A stretch of 64,000 nucleotides of DNA, taken from assembly GCA_018806915.1 (NCBI GenBank), contig JAGKQI010000065.1, positions 1 through 64,000 of the forward strand, given 5' to 3'. Under the pieces are notes generated by a model. That model saw only the letters and a list, made by a program, of their open reading frames with translations, made no database searches and was not told where the DNA came from. The DNA is from Phytophthora colocasiae (Eukaryota > Oomycota > Peronosporomycetes > Peronosporales > Peronosporaceae). This document shows positions 10,213 through 22,525 of the stretch, piece after piece. The translations under genes were made by a program, and so were the position numbers. Every line of letters starts with the position of its first letter. Within the stretch, counting starts at the first letter, position 1.

Positions 10213-13200
10213 TTACACCTCTTCATGTGACTGCATCACGCCGAATCGGTTCCGATTAGCGTGGTCACGTAGGAACGCGCTCAGTATGGCCCCACAGTTA
10301 AGATCAGCTTCGTCGACCCACGTTGGCTCATCATAACCGACCCAGTGCACTAGAAATTCGCGATAGATCCGGCCGTAGCGAGTTCGTTTCCCACTTCGCA
10401 TGTCCGAGATCCGTTCAACTTCGTACTCATCGGTATCCAGATCCGGGACCCAACTGTCTTCCGGAAGGAGGATCTCATCGAAATCGAGCCGATCTGCTTC
10501 ATCCACCGTCAACTCGATCCGCGGTCGATCCGGGAAATTCCGTACCAGCTTTAGCTTAGAAACATGGACCACCGGGAAGATATGGTAATCAGATCCCGCG
10601 ATCTCCAGCTTGATCGTGAATTCATTGAGCTTCTCTGCAACACGGAACGGGCCGTGCCAGAGGTGAGCGAGTTTACGTGCATACCCTTCCTTCACACGAT
10701 CTAGGTATAGCCAAACACGTGATCCAGCTTCGATCTGATGCGGATCGACGTCCTCATTGTGTCGATCAGCTCGGTCCGCAATCGCCTCTCGCAGCCTAGC
10801 GTTGACCTGTTCTCTCGACTGCTGGTAGTATCTCTGAACGCGATATCTCCATCGTCTTGGATCGCGGTCATGGCGCCTGGTCGACCCGATCAGGATCGTC
10901 GCTTCCAACGTCGATCTCGGGTCCCATCCGTGTACCAGATAGTGAGGTATCTCCCCGGACCCGATCGTGAGCCGTGTTAATGGCGAAAGTCAATCTCTCC
11001 GCATATTCATCCCAGTCCTTTTGATCGAGATCTTGAACATACATCTTGATTGCCCTAGTGACCGTTTGCACCATCCGTTCCGCAGTCCCATTGGCCTGTG
11101 GTCGGTAGGCCATCGTCGCCCGTTGTCGTTGCCCCAGGATCCTATTAAACGATCTGAAGAAGTCGGACATGAAGCCCGGCTCTCGATCGTGCCTGATCAT
11201 CTCGCTAGCGCCAAATCTGCGGAACACGCATTCTTCATAAGATTCCGCGACGGTCTGGGCCGATCGGGAGGAACTAGCCTTTGCGATCACATATCCCGTG
11301 AACAGATCCACCCAGATCAGCAGTTCAGTATTGCCTTTGTTGGATCTGGGCAGAGAGGGTATGTGATCCATCGCTATGATCTGGAATGGGTATGTAGCTT
11401 GCAGATTCCCAGGTGACTCGCCTCGGATCGTGGGTCTCCCCTTTCCGGTCTCACAGTCTACACACTCGCCTACGTATCGCTGCACACTCCGATATAATCC
11501 CCTCCAGTGGAAATGATCTCGGATCCGCTGATAAGTGCGTCCGATCCCTTGATGTCCCCCTTCCAGAGTCGTATGGTAGTGGTGGAGGACATCCTGCTGT
11601 AGCGTTTCTGGAACCACGAGTCTCATCAGACGGTCGCGATCACCTCTTGATCTCGGCCCTGGTGGGCAATAAAACAACAGATCGTGTTCATCTACCTCGT
11701 ACTCGGAAGCGATCTTGGCGTAGGATCCAGCCTCGGCTCGAGTAAGATCCGCGATCTGCTCAGCCAGGTACTTCTTTAGTCCGGCGATCCAGACCTCCTC
11801 GTCCTGGGCTCGCCTGATCCGATCCACTCGCATCTCCCGGATCAGTTCCTCTCGCAGGACGGCGGCATCGGGTCGTGCTCGGGCTGCACCCGTGGCTACG
11901 GCCGACACTTGCACCGTTCGATCTTCAACTCGAGGGATCAACACCTCATCAAGCCGATTCAGGGTGACCAGATCGCACCGATCTGCTTCATCGTGGACCT
12001 CGATCCCGCTTCCTCGCTGCAGCGCGGCGCTCGCCAAGCTGTCTGCGCTCCCATTCCAGTCTCTCTTCACATGGACTAGCTCATGACCTCCCCAATTCCG
12101 CAAGTGATCTAGCACCTTCTGTTTCAGTAACGTCAATCCTGGCGCCTTGCAGTCGATCTCGCCCCGGACTTGTCGGATCACTAGGTTCGAATCGCCACAA
12201 ATGACCAAACGGCGGCGTTCTAACTGTGCGATCATGCCAAGACCTAGCAAGAGCCCACGGTATTCCGCTTCATTGACAGTAAGACTCTCCGCATAGTCTG
12301 ATCTAGCTTTGATCACTTTCCACTCCGGCAAACTCCACACGATCGCGCTGAAAGCGCCTCCTCCTCGTTTCACGCGTGCCGAGCCGTCGAAACTTACTAC
12401 CCATAGCTCCTCGCCTGGATCTACGGTGGGAATCGGCATCTGGATCTTACGCCTTGGTTCCTTCTGTGGCGCGATCGCGATCAGGGCTTCGTCGATCTCC
12501 GATCTGGGCGTTATATTAGCTGCGATCGCCCCCAGTATCTCATCCTCTCCCTTCGTACACTTCGTGATCTCGAGTGTCCATGGGGACAGGAGAGCAGACC
12601 ATTGTCCCAGACGCCCTTGAAGGCCGGCAGACTTGAACAGCCAGGCAAGCGTGGAGTGTCTGGTTAGGACCTTGATCCGACGTCCCACCAACAGGGTGTA
12701 GTGTAGATCCAGGATCCGAAGTAGAGCCAACACCTCCTTTTCGGCAACATTATAGTTTAACTCGTTCGTCTTCAAGGTTCGACTGGCAAATGCGACCGGG
12801 TGGTAGATCTGGTCGTGTTCCTGCATTAATGCGGCGGAGATCGCCCAGTCACTGGCATACACGATCACCACGGGTAACTTTGTCATGTCGAAGTGACGGA
12901 GGATCGGGGTCGACGCGATCTTGGTTTTCAAGGCTGTAAACGCCCTGTATGCTCTACCCCACCTTTCGTCGCCAGCTCTTTGGGCCAGATTGGCTCCGAC
13001 CTTGCTTGAACAGGGGGGAGGCGTCGCCCCCAAGTTAAGATCCGGCGTACTATTCCCCTTTTGAGTCAAGGTGTCGGGTGATCCATCCTGATTCGACTTA
13101 AGCGCAACGGGATCTCGATTGATCGGGTCCGTACTATCCATGATCTTTCGAAGATCTGGTCGCTTCTTCAGTTCTGCGAACTCCACTTCACGTAGTTCAT

Positions 13201-15697
13201 ATAGGACCGATGCATAGATCGCGTAATCCTCGATGAACCGACTATAGTAATTCAAACTTCCCAGGAACGATTGCATGGATCGGAGCGACCCAGGGAATGG
13301 CAGATCCGTCAGAGACTTCAGGTCTTTCGGGTTTGCCTCCAATACGTCGATCGACACTTTGTGTCCGAGATATTCCACCTTATCCATGCCCCAGAAGCTC
13401 TTCGCCACACTGATCGAGAGATTCCATTTATCACAGGCCTCCAATAGGTCTTCCACCCGATCGCACATTTGATCCCATGATCCAGCCGTGATCAAGATAT
13501 CGTCGATGTATGATCTCCGTCCTAGAACCGACGGGCGACCAGGATCTTCCGGGATCCCTGATTCAAACACATCTGCGGAGTCTTCCGTATTCCCTGACTG
13601 GGAGATCTTCAAAAATCCATATAGGGCGTTGTCCACAAGACGTTGATAGATCTGAGGGGCGTTCTTCAGCCCGAACGGCATGCGATTCCACTCGAAGAGG
13701 CCGAACGGGGTGATGAAAGCTGAGATCGCGCGAGCTCGATCGGTCATTGATACGACCCAGAATCCACTCGCCATGTCTATCAATGAGCAGTACCACAGAA
13801 CCTTGTCAAGATCTTCTAACAGGTCATTGATCAGAGGCATTGGGTAGATCATCAGCCTCGTGAGACCGTTCACCAGCCGATAATCGATACATAGTCGGAT
13901 GTCTACACCGTTCTTCTTGATGATCACCACGATCGGCGATGCCCATGGCGAGGTCGATGGCCGGATAATCTTGGCAGCTAGGAGGCCTTTGATGAGATCC
14001 GATACTTTCTCGCGGAGCTGTGGCGCCACCTTTCGGACTCGTTGTGCGATCGGTTTTGCATCACCCACGTCGATATCGCATATAACACCCTTGGCCGCTG
14101 GAGGAAGTGCGTTTCCCTTTCCGATCAGGAGATGTCGCTTCTTCCAAATAATCTGTCGAAGTTTCTCGATCTCCTCCGGGGTAGCCGATCCCGGATTTCC
14201 TACTTGCAGATCTTCGATCTTGACTTCTTCAGTGGTGGAGATCTGGATTTCTGGTACTACTGCGAGATTATCGGCTAGATCTTCGGCCGAAAAATCGCCA
14301 CTTTCGTGTAAGTGGGTCTGATCGGCGTTCTCGATTCCTTCCGGAGATGTCGGATCGGGTTCATCCGTTGATTGATCGCGCAGCCTATCGTCCTTGGCTG
14401 TCAAGATCGGGGTGTCTTTAACCATGGGGACGGCATCGGCGTCGGATACATGCTGGATCTCGATTTGAAAATCTGGTTTTTCTGTTTTTACCTCGATTTC
14501 CTTTTCACATGTCCGATCTGTCCGACCTGGGGCCTGATCTGGCAAGCTCTCATTCGTCTCAGTCTCACCATTCGTCTCAGTCTCACCGCCCCCAGCTTCG
14601 CCACTCAGGGTCTTGTCGGAACTGATCGTGATCGGTGGGGTATCCATGGGATCCGGTTGGGGATCGATGAATGCGACCTTGACTTCGGCCGTATCGGTCG
14701 GTGATCGCGGTTCCAATGTCGATATTGGTGCAGGGTCAGGATCGGTCTTGATTGCCCCACCTCGACGGAGTATAGATCGCGGCGTAACGTAGGTCGGCCG
14801 TTCGACCGACGGTAAGGGGATCTTTACGGTTTCCTGAGGTTCCGGTCTTGCGTCCACTGTCGCTTCTAGAGCTAGATTCTGCCACTCCATGTAACGCCGG
14901 GACCCGACCGACACAAACCCGGGGTAGCGAGGAACTTTTTCTTGATCAAGTACCATCCCGACATGTAATATGTGATCCAGTCGTAAAATCTTCTCGCTCA
15001 AATTCGTGATCACTAAGTACCGAGTTCGGCCGGGTCCATTTACCACGGTGGGTACCCATCGGTCGCCTCTGGTCACCCATAATTTCTCCGTCGCCGATAA
15101 TTTCACTCTCGATGCGGTCTCTTCAGATCCCCCAACTGGGATATGTAGATCTTCCTCCAATTTCACTGATCTCACCTTCTCCCCGTATAATCTTTTGCGA
15201 CCACTAAGTGGTATCCCCACTTCATTAGGTAAGCACATCGATCCCTCTGCCAGATCCATCCGGACCCCAGCCGGGATCATGAAATCCATACCCAGGATCG
15301 CATCTTGTCCGGATAGATCTCCGATCCAAATATCGAAAAAGTAGACCAAATATCCCGCAAGTGTGATCTTGATCCTCGTTCTTCCCTCGGTTGTGTACAC
15401 ATTATCGCCGATCCCAACACACTCCTGTCTCTGACTAGTGTCAAAGTGGCACCCAACCTTACGAGCAAAGGTGGTATCCAAGATGGATACCTCGGCGCCA
15501 GTGTCCAGGAGCAAGATCGCTCTTTCCTGATTGATCTTGCCTGAGATCTTGGCTTGGCGGAACCATTTTCCTGGTGCGTGGTATTTCCAATATCCCCTGG
15601 ATTCTCCTTCCTTGAGATCCAAAGCCACTTCCGCACCAGATCGCGAGAACTCATCGATCCGGGGAAGACTCGCGATCTTAGCAGTATACGAATGCAA
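10213..15697 (-). pseudogene. pol: Gypsy-A pol: protease, RT, RNase H, second RNase H, integrase, chromodomain (frameshifted)
   Basis: The main frame is 15697-10868 (1609 codons). Approximate residues: aspartic protease DTGAEVS at 65-71; reverse transcriptase about 540-780 with catalytic YIDD near 730; degenerate RNase H about 940-1020; a second RNase H about 1095-1210 with FDGSA, NEAEYRG and GDSN carrying its acidic residues; integrase zinc motif (HYH...H...CVDCE) about 1370-1410, then core Asp (AMDH), Asp (RHDREPG) and Glu (NGTAERM). A 2-base deletion near 10938, compared with Gypsy-B, shifts the frame so that the C-terminal chromodomain (LVHWVGYDEPTW) lies in a separate frame, 10908-10213. 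RT motif A reads SLIDMASG with one extra Ile beside the catalytic Asp. A 1-base loss near 15728 separates it from gag. Two RNase H domains in Ty3/Gypsy elements are known from oomycetes and plants. Confidence 0.93.
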
Positions 15698-15837
15698 CTT
15701 ACATGTATTACCGCGCAGATCCGAATTCTCCTATCTTGATCTCTCGATTTCTTGTTCACATATGCATAGATGCAGTACTCAGAACGCTCGGCTCGTACCG
15801 GTTTCCAAACCGGCGAGCGTCCTAGTTTAACATCTTT

Positions 15838-18080
15838 TCCACCTTCTCCGGGGAACAATCCGGCATGTCGGGTCGGGTCGTACCACTTGCGGATCTGGTT
15901 GTAGAATTCTTCCATGGGGCATTCTCCAGCTTCATGGATCTCCCCACAACCACGGCAGGTATACAGACAGCGATCTGTTGGGTGACCTCTCTTCCCGCAC
16001 TTTTCGCAGGTTAGACGTCTCCAGCAGTCCAGATCCGTATGCTTCCGCGATCCACAGTGTGAACAGCGACCTCGATCGTGGTCCGACGTACCCCTGCGAT
16101 CCGCGATCCGGCCTCGATCTTGCGTGTTCACCTGCGATCGCGACTGATCCTGTTGGTGGGGGACGCCCCCAGTGCCGATCTGCTTGTCTTCCGACGCAGC
16201 AAGATATATTCTCCGGAGATCGCCTTCAGAATCGGACCCGTCCGATCCGGATATTTCCTCCGATTCCGAGCTCCGGATCCTGGGTTTGGATCGCCCGTAC
16301 CACCGCCCGGGTGGGTGCCGCCGGGGCACTGGCCGGTGCCTTTGTCTGTACTTCGATCCGAACGCAGATTTACGCTGTCTGCTTTTCGCCCGTTCCGGGC
16401 ACGAAGTACTTCCTCAAGTTCATCGACGTCATTCAGCCGGAGTAGGGTCAGCCGATCAGCTAACTCCGGATCTCCCAATGTCTCGATATAGTGATCTACA
16501 TGTTCCCGGTGGGCCTTAGGGCTCCCATCCTTGATCTTCAGTCTAGCACGTAAAGCCGCCACGTTGAGCCGGTAGAGATAGTCAAGGGGAGTCTCCTCCG
16601 ATCGCTTGCGAGCGTGATAGTATTGCCACGCGACCGACATACCCAACCCACAATACTGGGTCTGGAAACTGTCCAACAGATCTGCCCACTTGGTTTTCGT
16701 CGTTCGACTGAGCTGCCTGTACCAGTTCTTTGCCGGTCCCACCATCAGATCTGCAAATGTGAGGCATTTCTCTTCTTCCGTAGCCTGATCGCGCTGAAAT
16801 GCTGACTTGACTTTACTGATCCAGGCCCGAGCGCGATCTTCGTCCAGATCTTTACCCGCAAAATCTTTCAGATCCGAGATCGCTGAGATCCGGACCCGCT
16901 GGATCATCGACGATCCTCCTTGACCGATTGCCGCGGATGCGATCACTGCTCGGCTCGACATCTGTCCACCAGAACTTGGTATGCCCATATCGTCCGGATC
17001 GTATTCCCATGCATCCGGATCCGAGGCCGTGACGGACTCCATTTCAACATCCAACTCCCCTTTGATCGGCGATCGGGGTGTTGCGAGATTCCGTTCTTTC
17101 AAGAAACGATCCATCGCCATTTGAAAGTAATCGTCCAACTTGTTGCTCGATCCAGTGGAATTAGTCGTCGGCGCAGTCTGGTCCGTCCGGATCCGGCGAT
17201 TTTCTTGCTGATCGGGCATCTTGACCTCCAGCTTTGCGGCCACCGATCGCGTATCCTGTTTCTTCACACGCGATTTCAGGAACTTGGCGCCGGAGGGCCC
17301 TAACGACATGCGTTGCAGCCTTCTCAGGCTATCTGAGTCTGGTTCCGAGGTCGCTGACGCGTAGCATGACGACCCAGTCTGATAGCCTGGGTCGGGCGTC
17401 AGTAGGCGCTCGCCGACCAAGATCTTGAGGGAGTCGAATAGATCATGGGTCGCAGATTGAATCGCTTGCAGTTCCAAGTCAAATAGAGAGTTTGGGTCGA
17501 ACTCTCCAGCCACCAAACCAGCTTCTTGGAGCAGATCAAGTAGGATCTTCACCGCGTTCAGGCGGTCAGAGCTAATCCGGGGCTTCGACACTGGGCCGGT
17601 GAGGTTACCGATCTGGCGGACTTGTATGATCGTAAGAACAGGATCATTAAGCAAGGTCTCGCTTAGTAGGCCTGTTCGATCGCGTCCTTGGTGATCGTTG
17701 ATCCTGGGTTGATCACATCCTCTGGCTCTGAGTCTGGAGCCTTCAATTTCGTCCGGGTGCTCTTGATCTTCTTTTTCTTAGTCGATCTTGAGGCACCAGT
17801 GGACTTGGTGAGCAGATTAGGTTTCAGCTTTGCTGATTCCTTATCGCTCGTGTGCGGATCTCGATTCTCATCGAGATCCGCAATGGCCCTCGACGGGGCC
17901 TTGGGAGGAATTCGAGGTTTTTCTTCGAGATCTGGATTGCGATCCAGGTCTGCCTCGTGTCTGTCAGTAGAGATCCTCCCAGAACTCTGCTGATCTGTGG
18001 ATCTTTCCGTTTTAAGCAGTGCCTCCGTTGATCCAACCTTCGTAGGCACTTCTCCCCTTGTTCTTCTTTAATCTTGACAT
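15838..18080 (-). pseudogene. gag: Gypsy-A gag with three zinc knuckles (frameshifted)
   Basis: The likely start is MSRLKKNKG at 18080, 40 bases after the LTR and PBS. The retrotransposon Gag capsid domain is read around 16850-16450 (KDFAGKDLDEDRARAW, LMVGPAKNWYRQL, DSFQTQYCG). Two CX2CX4HX4C knuckles (CSHCGSRKHTDLDC, CEKCGKRGHPTDRC) and a variant CX2CX3HX4C lie near 16060-15940. Breaks against Gypsy-B: a shift near the start, a 13-base deletion between TAG repeats near 17667, and single-base changes near 16275, 16350 and 16393. After the knuckles the frame runs on toward protease, which suggests one Gag-Pol polyprotein originally. Confidence 0.88.
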
Positions 18081-18119
18081 CTTCTTGGGACTCACGGTGA
18101 TATCCGAAGTCACCAGAAG

Positions 18120-18137
18120 ATCCGGGCACGCGCACCA
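18120..18137 (-). other. Primer binding site of Gypsy-A
   Basis: On the minus strand TGGTGCGCGTGCCCGGAT starts one base after the 5' LTR. It has the form of a complement to a tRNA 3' end: CCA, discriminator A, 7-base acceptor strand, T-stem and two loop bases, stopping at the position where tRNAs carry A58. The same 18 bases follow the Copia-like LTR at 49722. Confidence 0.85.
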
Positions 18138-18138
18138 T

Positions 18139-19557
18139 TGTGGTGGAGCGGATCTGGCCAAAATCCGGTTGAGGCCGATCGCGACCGCCACTTGCGCCCA
18201 GACACCGACTAACGGAGGGGGTCCCCCGAGGATCCGTGATCTTGTTGCGTGTAGTGTTCACCTTGTGTACCCGTCGGTAGGCGGGTTACGCTCTTCCAGG
18301 TAACTTCTGAAGATGTCTTGGGACGAGAAGAAGGTCTTGGGTGACGCAGGGGTTTGAGGCGGCGTGGAAGTTCTTCACTCCACCTCGGGGTACTTGATCC
18401 CGGTCGTAGGCGAGTTCTCGAGCCTTGATCCGGGTGCCTGGTTCTTGATCCAGGTCTTCCAATAGTCCAATGTTCGGGATTCGGTCCCTTCCTTTACGAT
18501 GCTTGCCGCTTCCTATAGCGGGGGTCTTGAGGGGGCGAGATTCGACGGGATCCTTAGGCTAAACAACCAATTCCTTCCGATCCGATGTATGCACTTAAAG
18601 GATAGTTCACTAGATAGGGCAAAGCTGGCCAATATATTATCCAGACTTAACCGCTATACTAGGTCACGTATCCTTACCTTCCTGACGCTTGTAGGGCCAA
18701 TGTAGTTCCCGGTTCCAAGCGTAGCGAAGACACTTGAGTGGTTCAGGGCAAATTCGATTCTGTTTATGGTTATTCCTATGCCTACTAATCCCATCCTGAT
18801 TTACTATCCTACGATCACATGACACTGGCTACATAGCTGATCCCTAGCTTGGTTCCCCTAACCCTGATCTTGAGCCGATTCCGTACTTAGCCGAAGCTTG
18901 ATCTCGTACTTAACCGAAGCTTGATCTCGCACTTGACCGAAGCTTGATCTCGCACTTAACCGGAGCTTGATCTCGTACTTAATCGGGACTTGATCTCGCA
19001 CTTAACCGGAGCTTGATCTCGTACTTAATCGGGACTTGATCACTGCCTGATCCCGCTTGGTGATCCTTCATAGAATCCGGATCAGGCCACAAGAAGAGTC
19101 TGCGCCGCGCCTGGGGTTGACCTTGATCCGGAGCTGATCTCGTACTTATACGGGAGAGGATCATTGCGCGATCTTGCGTGATCTCGCTTCGTCGCCGCCC
19201 GGGGAAGTTGGATCGTGCTGTTAGAGGCTTCGGGGCGCCAGGGTAAGCTGATCATGCTCACTTGGGGACCCGTCATCGTTGATCGCGCGAGAACATCCTT
19301 GATTTCCCCATTCTTCCTCCGGCAGGATTCGGATCACCCACGAACACCACGGCAGGATTCGGATCACCCACGAACACCGCTCCACCTGCTTCTTCGCCGG
19401 TGTCTCCATTGCCTGTTCCCGGCGGGACCCATCGTGCCTTCGTCTGATTCGACCCAGATCTGGCGATCACAGGTCCCCCCTGTCGCTCGTTCCGACTCTA
19501 TTCGGGTTCGTGGCTGACATCGCCTCTCCGGGAAAAATTTTCGTCCGCTTCACCACA
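18139..19557 (-). repeat. Gypsy-A 5' LTR (right)
   Basis: 1419 bp, nearly identical to 5562-6979. Differences cluster in one patch at 18493-18517 and are otherwise single bases. It should hold the promoter for gag-pol on the minus strand; no convincing TATA box was picked out. Confidence 0.95.
18882..19043. repeat. 23-24 bp tandem repeats inside the 5' LTR
   Basis: This is the counterpart of 6304-6465, with the same number and order of variants, so the block did not change since insertion. Confidence 0.85.
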
Positions 19558-19561
19558 AGGC
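19558..19561. repeat. Target-site duplication AGGC (right)
   Basis: It matches 5558-5561 and restores the reading of unit 1 into the KS-rich segment. Confidence 0.9.
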
Positions 19562-19921
19562 TGACGACGAAAAGTCGAGCGGCAACAGCGATGACTCTGA
19601 CGACGATGAGTCTGATGGTCATTCGCATGCCGGTAACAAGCGTCCACGAGACTACGAGTCCAGCGATTCTGATGACTCGGGTCCGAAAATCCCCACCAAG
19701 AAATCCAAGCGGGGCAGTGTGCACGAGGCATCCAGGTCCAAGTCAAGCAGTCAGAAGTCCGGTGGCACCTCCACGTCAAGTCCCAAGAACAAGAAGTCTG
19801 ATGACTCTTCCAAGCTGAATCCCAAGAACAAGAAGTCTCAAGACTCCAAGTCGCCTAAGAGTTCTTCGGGCAAGCAACCTTCTGGTAAACTCCGGAAATC
19901 AAGTCTGGTGTCCAAGTCGTA

Positions 19922-20050
19922 CAAGCGAAAGGATTTGTGCAGAAGTATGGGATCGACTACACCGAGACGTTTTCGCCGGTGATCAAGTACGTCAATCTGC
20001 GAATGATCATCGCTGTGGCCAAGTTCTTCAATTGGCCCCTCGACCAACTT
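19922..20050 (+). pseudogene. Copia reverse transcriptase fragment, unit 1
   Basis: GIDYTETFSPVIKYVNLRM to NWPLDQL can be read in one frame. One base is missing at its left edge relative to unit 6, so it is out of frame with the KS-rich segment. Confidence 0.8.
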
Positions 20051-20211
20051 GTGGGAGTACGTACAGCGGCTCCGTGAGTCGAACATCTCATACGAGAACT
20101 GCGAGAAGATGACAAACCTGAATCGCCATTGTTGCCGGCCTGGATTCAAGCTGTGGCTAAGGGAAGAAGATTGCGGTCGAGGCGCTTGGCGAAGTATTCA
20201 AGCAAAGCCTC

Positions 20212-21245
20212 ATGTGCGGAACCGGCTCAGAGAGCGACGAAGACGACCGCGGTAAGCTTGTGTTCGGCTCCGAGTTCACCAAGCAAGACGAGTACGACGA
20301 GCTGGTGCAGGTCCATATTCAAGGCGATGGGAAGGCGTTGGAGGAAGAGATCGAAACCTTTGAGTCAATGACGCGTCAGCTAGACTCAGTCGCTGAGGAT
20401 AAAGCCATCAACCTCGGCATCAAGTGGGACGAACACTCGTGGGATCTCGATCCAAACCGCTGCTATCCGAACAGCCCCAGAGCTACTTTCAAGTACATAA
20501 TGCCTGTACGAGAAAGTCATCGCAATCGTCTTCGTGAACAACTCAAAGAAGCTGAAGACAAGCTGAAGCTAGCCGACAAGCCAGTTCGACGGCGTCTTCG
20601 TCAAGTCAGCGCGGACGACTCGAGCGACAGTGACGACGTATCGTTCGAGGGCAGCGAACGCAGGGACGCCGGCGCAGAGGACACCGAGACTCGTGAGCAC
20701 GAGCACGCTGACGGCAGCGAACGCGGGGACGCCGACACTGAGGACACCGAGACTCGTGAGCACGGCAGCGAACGCAGGGACGCCGTCGCAGAGGGCAACA
20801 ATCGGAAGAGGCGCCGCAGCACAGCGCAAGGTTCGCCACCGTCGAAGCGGTCGAAGCGGTCAAACCAGCACAAGCCCGAGTATTCGTGGACTTTGACCGA
20901 CGATCTTTGTGGAAGAACCAACAGGTGATCGGCAAGACTAAGCTCCGCGAGTGGTTGGCGATGCTGAAGAACCCTAAGAAACAACTCGGCGAGGCAGAGA
21001 TCGAAAACTACCGCAAACGCGTCAGAGACAACGCGGACATCCCAAGGTGGCCAAACGTCCCTGCAGACCTCTGGCTGGAGTTCTTCGACATTGCATTCGG
21101 GACGAATATGCTCGACAAGGAGAGCAGCCGCGATATTCTCGCTGGGATGCTCAAGCGCGCGCCTGGGTCAATCCCAACATTCTACAACGCGATAAAACGC
21201 GCGCTGCGAGAGTTCGACGAGAGCGAGAAGGCGGCAAGCAACTAG
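20212..21245 (+). pseudogene. Acidic NLS protein (part B), unit 1, one frameshift
   Basis: In frame from the ATG at 20212 through the repeats and NLS to about 20905, where one T is missing (compared with units 2 to 8). The C-terminal domain then continues in another frame to the stop at 21245. Confidence 0.7.
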
Positions 21246-21275
21246 CGGTGTTTTATTTACGTAGTCTAGTGGTTA

Positions 21276-22280
21276 CTATATGTACTTTTGTGCCGCTTCA
21301 GTCGGAAGACCACTAAGTATTGACAGCAGCGATCCAGTAACACGACGAAGCCCTCCATCGACATCTTCTTCATTAATATGCACCTTGTGGAACCTTGCCC
21401 CGCGAACGGTTAATTCCATAAAGTGCCAAGCCAAGAAGTTAGACACGATACCGTAGACTGGCTCTTGGAAGCTTGGATCTCTCTCGAGGTTTTCGATCAG
21501 CATGGCCTCCGTTCCAATGACCATCTGCGCGGTACCCTTGTCAAAGTTGTCTTTTTTACACTCCAATCACCATGATCTTGTGGCCTCTCTTGGTTACAAG
21601 GCGATCAACGCGACCGAATGAGTTGAGAACCTCAGACTTGAAAGATACCTCCCGTCGCAGCTCTACGTTGTCGGCAGCGTCGCACTCGCGAACAACAGCC
21701 TGCATAACCTCGTCAACCAGGACCATCTTCTCCGCCTCGTTCGATATCTCAAATGTTCTGATCCCGCTTGTACGCAGCGTGTCGCGAACGGTCATGCGCA
21801 GCCGGTCAATTCCCTCATCTGAGAGCGCAGTTGGAGCGGGACAGAACAATGGAAGGTTGCCATTCTTGTCAAGGTAGACACGCTCGAGTTCGTCACGCCA
21901 GATAAAATCACCGAAAGCAGACCGGTGGGCGCGCTTCTTCCCGTGACGTTAGCTCTAGTCTTCTTCGTGGCGATCTCGTCTGACATCTTGCGGATGTTTG
22001 CAACACGACAGCTGTGAACGCGCTGAAGAAGCTGATCCTCAAGCTTCGGACTCTCTTCTTGTTCGTTATGCTCTTCTTGATCGTCTTCGGCGTCTAATTC
22101 GTCTTCTGTGTTTTCGCCTTGATCACAAGCGTCAGCCTCAGATGTTTCCTCGACCTGGTTGGCAAGACGGCTACGCGATGCACTGGCGCGCACTTGTCTG
22201 ATCCTTGCCGTGTACTCAGAGACTTTGACAAGCGTCTCCGCGTTGGGGAAAAGCGTGGGCTCGACGTCAGGCTGGGACAT
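21276..22280 (-). pseudogene. PD-(D/E)XK-type nuclease, unit 2 copy, two frameshifts
   Basis: The start is at 22280 and keeps the full N-terminus with LFPNA. One shift comes from a lost base near 21941 (after the KKRAHRS region); a second comes from an extra C near 21563, next to the ECKK active-site codons. Confidence 0.8.
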
Positions 22281-22525
22281 GGCGCGTGGCAGTTAAGCTG
22301 TCGATGTTATTGTAGCACGTGTCCAGCGTAAAAGAAAACTGCTAAAAGAATTGCGTTGAATTGAATACGATTCAAAAAATTGCGAACGTAATTACACATT
22401 ACATGTAGCTGTTATGTAACTTTACGACGGTTAGCAAAACGGGAATATGTTAGATAATTTGTCGAAGAAATGCGCAGAGAAACAGCCAAACAAATTGTTA
22501 TAAAATATTTGCTTTTTTTTTTTGC

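Larger units (their letters stand above)
5562..19557 (-). mobile_element. Gypsy-A: full-length Ty3/Gypsy LTR retrotransposon (chromodomain type) with two antisense ORFs
   Basis: The element is about 14.0 kb. It has two nearly identical LTRs that begin TGTGGTG and end CACCACA, a 4 bp target duplication, an 18-base tRNA primer binding site and a purine-rich tract. The order on the minus strand is LTR, gag, protease, RT, RNase H, second RNase H, integrase, chromodomain, LTR. Two plus-strand ORFs lie between pol and the 3' LTR. By eye I see roughly a dozen differences between the LTRs over about 1.42 kb, so the insertion is recent, yet gag-pol has several frameshifts. It may depend on proteins from an intact relative. 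Confidence 0.95.
3586..21245. repeat. Tandem array unit 1 (long), split by Gypsy-A
   Basis: This is one long unit, 3586-5561 plus 19562-21245 (about 3.66 kb without the insertion). In intact long units the bases flanking the break are contiguous, so the empty site is known exactly. The Gypsy-A element lies in the KS-rich acidic segment. Confidence 0.9.

Noticed and set aside
20630..20896. Plus-strand ORFs reading ANAGTPxxRTPRLVST in the repeat segment
   Set aside because: Shifted-frame reading of the same repeat. The acidic frame continues into an NLS and a folded domain, this one does not.
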